A DNA stretch of 64,000 bases from ZC4RG20 sp963782445 (lineage in GTDB: Bacteria; Pseudomonadota; Gammaproteobacteria; Steroidobacterales; Rariloculaceae). This document shows, in pieces, positions 56,294-64,000 of the stretch. Location: the NCBI GenBank assembly GCA_963782445.1, contig CAWAJM010000001.1:3100001-3164000 (forward strand). Direction: 5' to 3'. The first letter of the stretch is position 1, and the number at the start of each line of letters is the position of its first letter. A program made the translations under genes and the position numbers. The notes below the pieces were generated by a model. It did not search any database. It was given only the letters and a program-made list of their open reading frames with translations, and was not told the origin of the DNA.

Positions 56294-59269
56294 GTGTCGC
56301 CGAGACCCCCGGGGCCGCTTTCCGGCAAGGCGGCCGAGGCGCTCGCGGGCGCCCTGCGCCGCCGCGTGCATGGCGACGTGCGCTTCGACGAAGGCTATCG
56401 CGCACTCTACGCCACGGACGGCTCGAACTACCGCCAAGTACCGATCGGCGTAGTCGTGCCGCGCGCGGTCGAGGACGTTGTCGAGACGGTAAGGCTGTGC
56501 CGCGAGCACGAGGCGCCCGTGCTGCCGCGCGGCGGCGGCACGAGCCTCGCCGGCCAATGCTGCAACGCGGCCGTCGTCGTCGATATGTCGAAGTACCTGC
56601 ACAAGGTGCTCTCGATCGATCCCGAGGCGCAGCGCGCGGTCGTGCAGCCGGGCTGTGTGCTCGACGACCTGCGGGACCAGGCCGAGCGTCATCACCTGAC
56701 GTTCGCGCCGGACCCTGCGACGCACGACCACAACACGCTGGGCGGCATGCTCGGCAACAACTCCTGCGGCATTCACTCGATCATGGGCGGGCGCACGGCG
56801 GACAATGTGCACGCGCTCGAGATCCTGACTTACGACGGCGAGCGCATGCGGGTCGGGCCGACGAGCAAAGAGCAGCTCGAGCGCACCATCGCGGCCGGCG
56901 GCCGGCGCGGCGAGATCTATGCCGGCCTCGAGCGCCTCCGCGACCGCTACGCCGATCTGATCCGCGCGCGCTACCCCGACATCCCGCGCCGCGTCTCCGG
57001 CTACAACCTCGACGAGCTGCTGCCCGAGAAGGGCTTCGACGTCGCGCGCGCGCTCGTCGGCAGCGAGGGCACGTGCGCCATGATCCTCGAGGCCGAGCTG
57101 CGGCTCGTGCCGAGCCCCCCGAGCCGCACGCTCGTCGTCCTCGGCTATCCCGACATCTACCGCGCGGGCGATCACGTCCCGCGCGTGCTCGAGTTCGGCC
57201 CCGTCGGCCTCGAAGGCATCGACGAGCAGCTCATCGACTACCTCGAGGAGAAGCACAAGGGCCGGCGCGGACGCCGGATGCTGCCCGACGGCGGCGGCTG
57301 GCTGCTCGTCGAGCTCGGCGGCGAGACGCGCGAAGAGTCCGAGGGCCGTGCGCACGAGCTCATCGAGACGGTGACCCATCTGCCGGACGGCCCGAATGCG
57401 AAACTCTACTCCGACCGCGCCGAGCAGCAGGAGATTTGGGAAATCCGCGAGTCCGGCCTCGCGGCCACGGCGCACATGCTGAATCAGCCCGACAATTGGC
57501 CCGGCTGGGAGGACGCCGCCGTGCCGCCGGCCAAAATCGGCCGCTATCTGCGGGACTTCCGCGCGCTGCTCGAGCGCTACGACTACGACTGCTCCCTGTA
57601 CGGTCATCTCGGCCAAGGCTGCGTCCACGTGCGCATCGACTTCGACCTCGAGTCGCGCGCCGGCATCGAGCGCTTCAAAGCGTTTACGAGCGATGCGGCC
57701 GACCTCGTCGTGAGCTACGGGGGCACGCTCTCGGGCGAGCACGGCGACGGGCAGGCCCGCGCGGACCTGCTGCCCAAGATGTACGGCTCGGAGCTCGTCG
57801 AAGGCTTTCGCGAGTTCAAGCGCCTCTGGGACCCGGCGAATCGCATGAACCCGGGCAAGGTCGTCGACGCGTATCCGCGCGACTCGAATCTCCGGCTCGG
57901 CGCGGGCTTCGAGCGGCCCAAGGTCGATACGGTATTCGCGTTTCGGGAGGACGGCGGCAGCTTTATGGGCGCCGCGCTGCGCTGTGTCGGCGTCGGCAAT
58001 TGCCGGCGCATCGACAAAGGCGTCATGTGTCCGAGCTACATGGCGACGCGCGAGGAGATGCATTCGACGCGCGGGCGCTCGCGCCTGCTGTTCGAGATGG
58101 TCAATGGCATGACGCGCCCCGATGCGCCGATCCGGCAAGGCTGGCGCAGCCCGGCCGTGCACGAGGCGCTCGACCTGTGTCTCGCCTGCAAGGGCTGTCT
58201 CGGCGACTGCCCGGTCAGCGTCGACATGGCGACGTACAAGGCCGAGTTCAATTACCACTACTACAAGGGCCGCATGCGGCCGCGGGCGGCTTACTCGATG
58301 GGCCTGATCTACTGGTGGAGCCGACTCGCCGCGGGAGCGCCGGGGCTCGCAAATTTCATCAGCCAGACGCCCGGCCTGCGCACGCTCGCGAAGCGGATCG
58401 GCGGCATCGCGCCCGCACGCAGCCTGCCCCGCTTCGCGCCGTGCACGTTCAAGGACTGGTACCGACGCCGCGGCCCGCGCCATCCGCGCGGCCGGCCCGT
58501 CGTGCTCTGGCCCGATACGTTCAACAACCACCTTCATCCCGAGATACTCGCGGCCGCCCTCGAAGTGCTCGAGGCCGCGGGATGCCATGTCATCGTGCCC
58601 GAGCCGTCGCTGTGTTGCGGCCGCCCGCTGTACGCCTGGGGCATGCTCGATTCGGCCAAGCGCCTGCTGCGCGGGATCATGGGCAGCCTCGAGGCGGACG
58701 CCTATGCCGGCACGCCCATCGTCGGCCTCGAGCCGTCCTGCGTCACGGCATTCCGGGACGAGCTCGCCAAACTGTTCCCCGACGACCCACGGGCCCAGCG
58801 GCTGAGCCGGCAGACCTTCATGCTCGGCGAATTCCTCGCGCAGCAGCACGACTACGCGCCGCCGCGGCTCGAGCGACGCGCGTTGGTGCACGGTCACTGC
58901 AACCACGCGGCCGTGATCGGCATGGACGGCGAAGGCGACGTCATGGAACGCATGGGCCTCGATTTCGAGCTGCTCGACTCGGGCTGCTGCGGCATGGCGG
59001 GGCCCTTCGGCTTCGAGGCCGATCACTACGAGCTCTCGCTGGCGATCGGCGAGCGCGTGCTGCTGCCGGCGGTGCGCCAAGCCGAGGCGGACACGCTCAT
59101 CGTGACCGACGGCTACGCCTGCCGGGAGCAGATTGCCCAGCAGACGGACCGCTACCCACTGCACCTTGCGCAACTGCTGCTCATGGGGCTGCGCGAAGGC
59201 CCGCGCGGCATCGCGGGGGACTATCCCGAGCGCGGCTACCTCGCGCAGGACTTGGCGCGGTACGGCTAG
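56294..59269 (+). CDS. FAD- and Fe-S-containing D-2-hydroxyacid dehydrogenase family protein (YdiJ/GlcD-GlcF fusion-like)
   Basis: This 991-residue fusion has an N-terminal PCMH-type FAD domain (RGGGTSLAGQCC ... GGMLGNNSCGIHS), an FAD-linked oxidase C-terminal domain (LYGHLGQGCVHVRID, SGEHGDGQARADLLP), two Fe-S cluster motifs (CVGVGNCRR.. from residue 564 and CLACKGCLGDCP from about 629), and a C-terminal cysteine-rich CCG domain pair (SLCCGRPLYAWG, DSGCCGMAG). This layout matches D-2-hydroxyglutarate or D-lactate dehydrogenases of the YdiJ type. The start is GTG 56294, three bases after the ThDP gene stop. The two probably form one operon under the sigma-54 promoter. Confidence 0.9.
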   Translation: MSPRPPGPLSGKAAEALAGALRRRVHGDVRFDEGYRALYATDGSNYRQVPIGVVVPRAVEDVVETVRLCREHEAPVLPRGGGTSLAGQCCNAAVVVDMSKYLHKVLSIDPEAQRAVVQPGCVLDDLRDQAERHHLTFAPDPATHDHNTLGGMLGNNSCGIHSIMGGRTADNVHALEILTYDGERMRVGPTSKEQLERTIAAGGRRGEIYAGLERLRDRYADLIRARYPDIPRRVSGYNLDELLPEKGFDVARALVGSEGTCAMILEAELRLVPSPPSRTLVVLGYPDIYRAGDHVPRVLEFGPVGLEGIDEQLIDYLEEKHKGRRGRRMLPDGGGWLLVELGGETREESEGRAHELIETVTHLPDGPNAKLYSDRAEQQEIWEIRESGLAATAHMLNQPDNWPGWEDAAVPPAKIGRYLRDFRALLERYDYDCSLYGHLGQGCVHVRIDFDLESRAGIERFKAFTSDAADLVVSYGGTLSGEHGDGQARADLLPKMYGSELVEGFREFKRLWDPANRMNPGKVVDAYPRDSNLRLGAGFERPKVDTVFAFREDGGSFMGAALRCVGVGNCRRIDKGVMCPSYMATREEMHSTRGRSRLLFEMVNGMTRPDAPIRQGWRSPAVHEALDLCLACKGCLGDCPVSVDMATYKAEFNYHYYKGRMRPRAAYSMGLIYWWSRLAAGAPGLANFISQTPGLRTLAKRIGGIAPARSLPRFAPCTFKDWYRRRGPRHPRGRPVVLWPDTFNNHLHPEILAAALEVLEAAGCHVIVPEPSLCCGRPLYAWGMLDSAKRLLRGIMGSLEADAYAGTPIVGLEPSCVTAFRDELAKLFPDDPRAQRLSRQTFMLGEFLAQQHDYAPPRLERRALVHGHCNHAAVIGMDGEGDVMERMGLDFELLDSGCCGMAGPFGFEADHYELSLAIGERVLLPAVRQAEADTLIVTDGYACREQIAQQTDRYPLHLAQLLLMGLREGPRGIAGDYPERGYLAQDLARYG

Positions 59270-59552
59270 CAGTCCAGCGGTCGAGCCCACCTGACGTCCC
59301 GGCGCCGCCGGCCCTCCCGCTCATCGCACAGCGCAACGAGCCCCATCATGCCCAAATGCCGTGTCCCGCCGTTCCGTACATCGCAACCTCTGCTCGCTAT
59401 CGTTATGGACTGCCCGCCGTCGAACGCTCTAGTGACGCCGAAAGATCATTCGAATCGCTACGTACCCTTCGACTAACGAAAGGCACCGGAAGGCACGAGT
59501 GCACCTCCGATCCTGATACGATGGGACCCAAGCGGCGCTGGGAGGCCGAAAG

Positions 59553-60167
59553 ATGAAGACCAAGATGAACACCGTAAGGTTCGTCGCGGCGGCCGCGGCC
59601 GGCGCCTGGCTCGCCGCGGGGTCTGCGCAGGCGGACATGCTGACCGGCCAACCGCTCGTCGCCGCTCTCGAGCATGGCGGCTACGTCATCGTCATGCGCC
59701 GCGCGAGCACCTCGAAGCAGGCGCCCGAGGGACGCCGGGCCTCGCCCGGCAACCCGTTTCACGAGCCCGAGCTCGACGCGATGGGCGAAGCCACGGTCGA
59801 GGCCATGGGCTATGCCTTTCGGAAGTTCTCGATCCCGGTGGACCAGACCTACTCGAGCCCCGCGTTCAGCGCATACCAGACGGCCCACTTCTTCGGCTTC
59901 GGGCAACGCCACAGGGTCGCCGAGCTCGGCCCGGACCATCCGGACGCGGCCTGGCTGCGCGCGCGCGTGCAGCAGCCGCCCGCGTCCGGCCGCAACGACG
60001 TCATCGTCACGCAGCAGGCCAACCTCGAGGCGGCCTTCGGCACCGAGGCGGCCGGCCTCGAGCCCGGCGAAGCGCTGATCTTCAAGCCTGCAGGCGGAAA
60101 TAGCGAAATCGTCGGGCGCATGCCGATCAAGGACTGGGCGAAGCTCGCCGTCCTCGGGCACACCTAG
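59553..60167 (+). CDS. Secreted histidine-phosphatase-like protein, probably inactive
   Basis: This 204-residue protein has a signal peptide ending SAQAD. The fold is that of the histidine phosphatase superfamily: GGYVIVMRRASTSK at the N-terminus, TYSSPAFSAYQTAHFFG, and VIVTQQANLE. The catalytic RHG motif reads RRA here: His is replaced by Arg. The second histidine site (usually THQ) reads TQQ. Both key residues are therefore missing, so it is probably a binding or scaffold protein. ATG 59553 has GGGAGG at good spacing. Confidence 0.75.
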   Translation: MKTKMNTVRFVAAAAAGAWLAAGSAQADMLTGQPLVAALEHGGYVIVMRRASTSKQAPEGRRASPGNPFHEPELDAMGEATVEAMGYAFRKFSIPVDQTYSSPAFSAYQTAHFFGFGQRHRVAELGPDHPDAAWLRARVQQPPASGRNDVIVTQQANLEAAFGTEAAGLEPGEALIFKPAGGNSEIVGRMPIKDWAKLAVLGHT

Positions 60168-60184
60168 GCTGGCTTCGCGCGTCG

Positions 60185-60204
60185 GCCGCATGATTCACGA
60201 ACGG
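60185..60204. repeat. Dispersed 20-base sequence, copy 2
   Basis: GCCGCAYGATTCAYGAACGG, with T and C at the variable sites, is the second copy of the sequence at 20666. It lies in the short convergent gap before the dienelactone hydrolase gene. Confidence 0.3.
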
Positions 60205-60230
60205 GTTCGGGGGCCGGCGGTAGGCGAACT

Positions 60231-60953
<723 letters not shown>

Positions 60954-61040
60954 GCAGATCCTTCCCGGCTTGTCGGAACGTCGGAGCACAGTGTAGCGTG
61001 ACCCGGCGACGACGCCCGTCGCGCACTCAGCGAGGACGAG

Positions 61041-63035
61041 ACGATCGCAACAGCAGCTTACGGGACGTGGGTCTCCCCGATCACGTCCGCGACGATCACC
61101 GCCGCAACCGTCGCGCTCGCAGAGCCGCAGCTCGCGGACGGTGCGATCTACTGGATCGAGGGCCGGCCCGAGGACGCCGGCCGCCGCGCGCTCGTGCGCC
61201 GCGGGCCCGAAGGGGTGACGGCGGACGCGGTGCCGGCGCCGTACAACGTCCGCACGCGGGTCCATGAATACGGCGGCGGGGCGTACACCGTGGCCGGCGG
61301 CAACCTCTACTTCGCGCACTTCCCCGACCAGCGCGTCTATCGGTGCCGGCCCGGCGAAGACCCGGAGCCCTTGACCCCCGACGCGGGCGGCGCCGCGCTG
61401 CGCTACGCCGACTTTCGCTTCGATGCCGCGCACGCACGGCTCCTCTGTGTGCGCGAAGACCATCGCGCCGGCGGGCACGAGCCGATCAACGCGCTCGTCG
61501 CGCTCGACCCGACCGGTCCCAATGCCGACGGAGGGACGGTACTCGCGGCCGGCAACGACTTCTATTCGAACCCGCGCCTGAGCCCGGACGGGCGCCGGAT
61601 CGCTTGGCTGGCCTGGGACCACCCGCAGATGCCCTGGGACGGCACCGAGCTCTGGACGGCTACGGTCGCCGCCGACGGCCGGCTCGCCGAGGCGCGGCGC
61701 GTCGCGGGCGGACCGGGGGAATCGGTCTTTCAGCCCGAATGGTCGCCCGCCGGCCTGCTGCACTTCGTGTCCGACCGCAGCGGCTGGTGGAACCTCTATC
61801 GGCTCGAAGACGAAGGACCGCGTCCGTTGGCGCCGCTCGAGGCCGAGTTCGGGCTGCCGCAATGGGTGTTCGGCATGTCCACTTACGGCTTCGCTTCGGC
61901 CGACGAGCTCGTTTGCACCTACACGCAAAGCGGCACGTGGCGTCTCGGGATCGTTCGGCCTTCGATGACCGGCATCGAGCCCGTCGCCACGCCGTTCACG
62001 GAGATCGGAGCGCTGCGCGCCGGCGCGGGCGCCGCCGTCTTTATCGCGGGCTCGCCCACGGAAGCGCGCGTGCTCGCGCGTCTGGATCTGCGCTCGGGTC
62101 GCCTCGAGCGCCTGCGCGCCTCGTCGACGCTCGCGATCGACCCAGGCTACCTCTCGGTGCCCGAGCCGCTCGAATTTCCGGCGCGCGACGGCGGCACGGC
62201 TCATGCCTTGTACTATGCGCCCCGCAACAAGGACTACGAAGGCGCCGCGCAGGCACCATGCGCGCCCGGCGCCGAAGCCTCCGCGGGAGCGCCTCACGAG
62301 CGTCCGCCCCTCGCCGTCATGGGACACGGGGGGCCCACGGCGCAGGCCGGAACGGCCCTTAGCCTCGACATTCAGTATTGGACGAGCCGCGGCTTCGGTG
62401 TGCTCGACGTGAACTACGGCGGCAGCACGGGCTACGGGCGGGCCTACCGCGAGCGCCTCGCGGGCCGCTGGGGTATCGTCAACGTCGACGACTGCGTGGC
62501 CGCCGCCTTGTGCCTCGTGCGCAAGGGCCGGGCCGACGGCGAACGGCTCGCGATCCGCGGCTGGAGCGCTAGCGGCTACACCGCGCTCGCCGCGCTGACC
62601 TTCCGCGAGGTCTTCAAGGCCGGGGCGAGCCATTACGGCATCAGCGATCTCGAAGCCCTGGCCCGCGATACGCACAAGTTCGAGTCGCGCTACCTCGAAG
62701 CGCTCGTCGGCCCCTATCCCGAGCGCCGCGACCTGTACGTCGAGCGTTCGCCGATCCACGCCGTGCAGCGCATGAAGGCGCCGCTGATCCTGTTCCAGGG
62801 GCTCGAGGACCGCGTCGTCCCTGCCAATCAAGCGGAGCTCATGTACGAGGCCGTCAAGGCGAAACGCCTTCCGGTGGCGCTCGTCGAGTTCGAGGGCGAG
62901 CAGCACGGCTTCCGCCGGGCGCCCAACATTCGCCGCGCGCTGGACGGCGAGTTGTACTTCCTGGGCCGGGTCTTCGGGTTCGAGCCCGCAGAGGCCATTG
63001 AGCCCGTGCCGATCGCGAACCTCGAGTCGACCTGA
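61041..63035 (+). CDS. S9-family (prolyl oligopeptidase-like) peptidase with no canonical start codon
   Basis: This cytoplasmic serine peptidase has an N-terminal beta-propeller (about residues 1-390) and a C-terminal alpha/beta hydrolase domain. The triad is visible: Ser in RGWSASGYTALAAL, Asp in GLEDRVVP and His in GEQHGFRRA. The family-typical N-terminus (AYGTWVSPITSATITAATV, then EPQLADGAIYWIEGRPE) is encoded from about 61041, but no ATG, GTG or TTG occurs in frame before GTG 61194, and an in-frame stop lies at 60999. The start may be an ACG (61041) following GAGG at 61032, or an ATC. If GTG 61194 is used the protein is 613 residues and lacks a conserved strand. Confidence 0.85.
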   Translation, partial: TIATAAYGTWVSPITSATITAATVALAEPQLADGAIYWIEGRPEDAGRRALVRRGPEGVTADAVPAPYNVRTRVHEYGGGAYTVAGGNLYFAHFPDQRVYRCRPGEDPEPLTPDAGGAALRYADFRFDAAHARLLCVREDHRAGGHEPINALVALDPTGPNADGGTVLAAGNDFYSNPRLSPDGRRIAWLAWDHPQMPWDGTELWTATVAADGRLAEARRVAGGPGESVFQPEWSPAGLLHFVSDRSGWWNLYRLEDEGPRPLAPLEAEFGLPQWVFGMSTYGFASADELVCTYTQSGTWRLGIVRPSMTGIEPVATPFTEIGALRAGAGAAVFIAGSPTEARVLARLDLRSGRLERLRASSTLAIDPGYLSVPEPLEFPARDGGTAHALYYAPRNKDYEGAAQAPCAPGAEASAGAPHERPPLAVMGHGGPTAQAGTALSLDIQYWTSRGFGVLDVNYGGSTGYGRAYRERLAGRWGIVNVDDCVAAALCLVRKGRADGERLAIRGWSASGYTALAALTFREVFKAGASHYGISDLEALARDTHKFESRYLEALVGPYPERRDLYVERSPIHAVQRMKAPLILFQGLEDRVVPANQAELMYEAVKAKRLPVALVEFEGEQHGFRRAPNIRRALDGELYFLGRVFGFEPAEAIEPVPIANLEST

Positions 63036-63076
63036 CCCGGACGCTGCACCGGCGCCACGGGCGCCGCGCGGAGACG

Positions 63077-64000
63077 CTACCGGGCCGCCGTCTGGACGAG
63101 GCGCTCCGTCAGGCTCATGAGCTCGTCCGCATCGACGGGCTTGCTCAGCAGGTGACAGTCCCCAACGTCTCGGAGCCGCTCGGAAATCGCCGAGGACGTG
63201 TCGCCGCTCACGAGGATGGCGGGCACGCTATAACCGGCTACGGCGCGGACGCCGGCAATCGCGTCGACGCCGTTGGCCCCGGGGCCGAGATGATAGTCGG
63301 CGATCACGAGACTCAGCGCCGCGCCGCGTTCGGCGAGACCGCGCTCGGCCTGCTCCGCGTCTACCGCGCTGATGACCTCGAGGCCCATCGTCTTCAGCAG
63401 CATCGCCGTCGCCGCCCCAACGGCGGGATCGTCGTCGACGACGAGCACGAGGCCCTGGCCCGCCGACCGATTCTGCTCAGCGGCGGCGCACACCCGCGGC
63501 GCGGCCGCCGGCGGAATCGCCTTCGGCACGCAGAACGCGAAGCAGGAACCCTCTCCCAGCGTCGATTCGACCTCGAGCCGATAGCCTAACAACTGGGCCG
63601 TCCGGCGAACGATGGACAGCCCGAGACCGAGCCCCTCGCGCGCCTGACCCGGGGCGCGGCCCGACTGGTAGAACTCCTCGAAGATCAGGCCCAGCTCGCT
63701 TGCGGGAATGCCGCAGCCCGTATCCAGCACCTCTATACGCAGCGCGCCGCGCACGGCGGCGGCGCGCAGACGCACCCAGCCCCGGCGCGTATACCGAATC
63801 GCATTGCCGACGAGGTTCTGAATGATCTGGCCGAGCAGGGTCGGATCGGTATGGACGTAGGCGTCGCTGTCCTCAACGATGAGATCGAGCCCCTTGGCTT
63901 CGGCCAAGGCCGCGAACTCCGCTCTGAGGCCGCCGAAAATCTCGCTCACGGCACAGTCTTTGATGTCCGGAACGATGACTCCGGCCTCGAGCTTGCTGAT
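63077..64000 (-). CDS. Hybrid histidine kinase, C-terminal part (5'-truncated by window edge)
   Basis: The frame is open to base 64000; 308 codons are visible. They begin ISKLEAGVIVPDI, the end of a HisKA domain, followed by an HATPase domain (NLVGNAIRYT, DTGCGIPASELG, GLGLGLSIVRR) and a receiver (VLVVDDDPAVG, phosphoacceptor in VIADYHLGPG, Lys in LLSKPVD). This is a cytoplasmic signalling C-terminus; the sensor region and the phosphoaccepting His lie outside the window. It is convergent with the S9 peptidase gene. Confidence 0.9.
   Translation of the reverse strand: MSKLEAGVIVPDIKDCAVSEIFGGLRAEFAALAEAKGLDLIVEDSDAYVHTDPTLLGQIIQNLVGNAIRYTRRGWVRLRAAAVRGALRIEVLDTGCGIPASELGLIFEEFYQSGRAPGQAREGLGLGLSIVRRTAQLLGYRLEVESTLGEGSCFAFCVPKAIPPAAAPRVCAAAEQNRSAGQGLVLVVDDDPAVGAATAMLLKTMGLEVISAVDAEQAERGLAERGAALSLVIADYHLGPGANGVDAIAGVRAVAGYSVPAILVSGDTSSAISERLRDVGDCHLLSKPVDADELMSLTERLVQTAAR

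Noticed and set aside
60976..60982. Another GAACGTC at 60976-60982 near the start-less S9 peptidase gene
   Set aside because: It lies in intergenic DNA, and an in-frame stop at 60999 follows, so correcting it would not restore a start.

Overview
This is a 64 kb chromosomal window of very GC-rich DNA. It is densely packed, with most neighbouring genes separated by a few bases or overlapping by ATGA/GTGA. The gene content points to a free-living, aerobic, respiring gammaproteobacterium: a proton-pumping Nuo complex I, a prkA-yeaH-spoVR operon, a TRAP carrier with a TatT lipoprotein, many periplasmic c-type cytochromes, and paired secreted proteins of a type common in the Steroidobacter/Nevskia/Woeseia neighbourhood. 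The order-level assignment is inference. I see no rRNA, tRNA, CRISPR array, insertion sequence or prophage.

Layout. 1-4601: end of the nuo operon (nuoL 5'-truncated, nuoM, nuoN). 4644-6794: TonB-dependent receptor facing nuoN. 7368-9136: ABC-2 exporter pair. 9137-9880: regulatory gap with an inverted pair of DnaA boxes. 9881-14396: prkA-yeaH-spoVR. 14488-16857 (minus): GMC flavoprotein, Tat-signal small subunit and membrane protein. 17006-20021: ChaB-like protein and secreted proteins of two recurring families. 20152-24613: DinB-like protein, then a TRAP transporter operon on minus. 24790-28168: P-type cation ATPase with a frameshift, then a small secreted protein. 28327-33656: two multihaem cytochromes c, a Tat-exported ThDP enzyme, a third cytochrome c and a PRC-barrel-like protein. 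33773-35598 (minus): aldehyde dehydrogenase and panD. 35784-37075: second copy of the secreted-protein pair. 37205-40264 (minus): nitrate/sulfonate-type ABC importer with a frameshifted permease. 40483-44472: carboxylesterase, REP-like hairpin, lytic-transglycosylase-like protein, amine oxidase. 44483-51661 (minus): hybrid kinase and a giant poly-HAMP hybrid kinase, the latter frameshifted. 51759-54236 (minus): K+ channel and enolase-superfamily enzyme. 54482-59269: sigma-54-driven PoxB-like ThDP enzyme and an FAD/Fe-S dehydrogenase. 59553-64000: degenerate histidine phosphatase, dienelactone hydrolase, S9 peptidase and a truncated hybrid kinase.

Functional themes. Respiration is the main one: complex I, cytochrome c modules, and two different ThDP enzymes paired with redox partners, one apparently periplasmic and one cytoplasmic. 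The second theme is uptake and sensing of organic substrates (TonB receptor, TRAP, ABC, hybrid kinases). The most interesting leads are the Tat-exported ThDP enzyme embedded in cytochrome c genes; two well-formed sigma-54 promoters; and three apparent frameshifts that all sit in the same 7-base context (GAACGTC on the plus strand where GACGTC would restore the frame).
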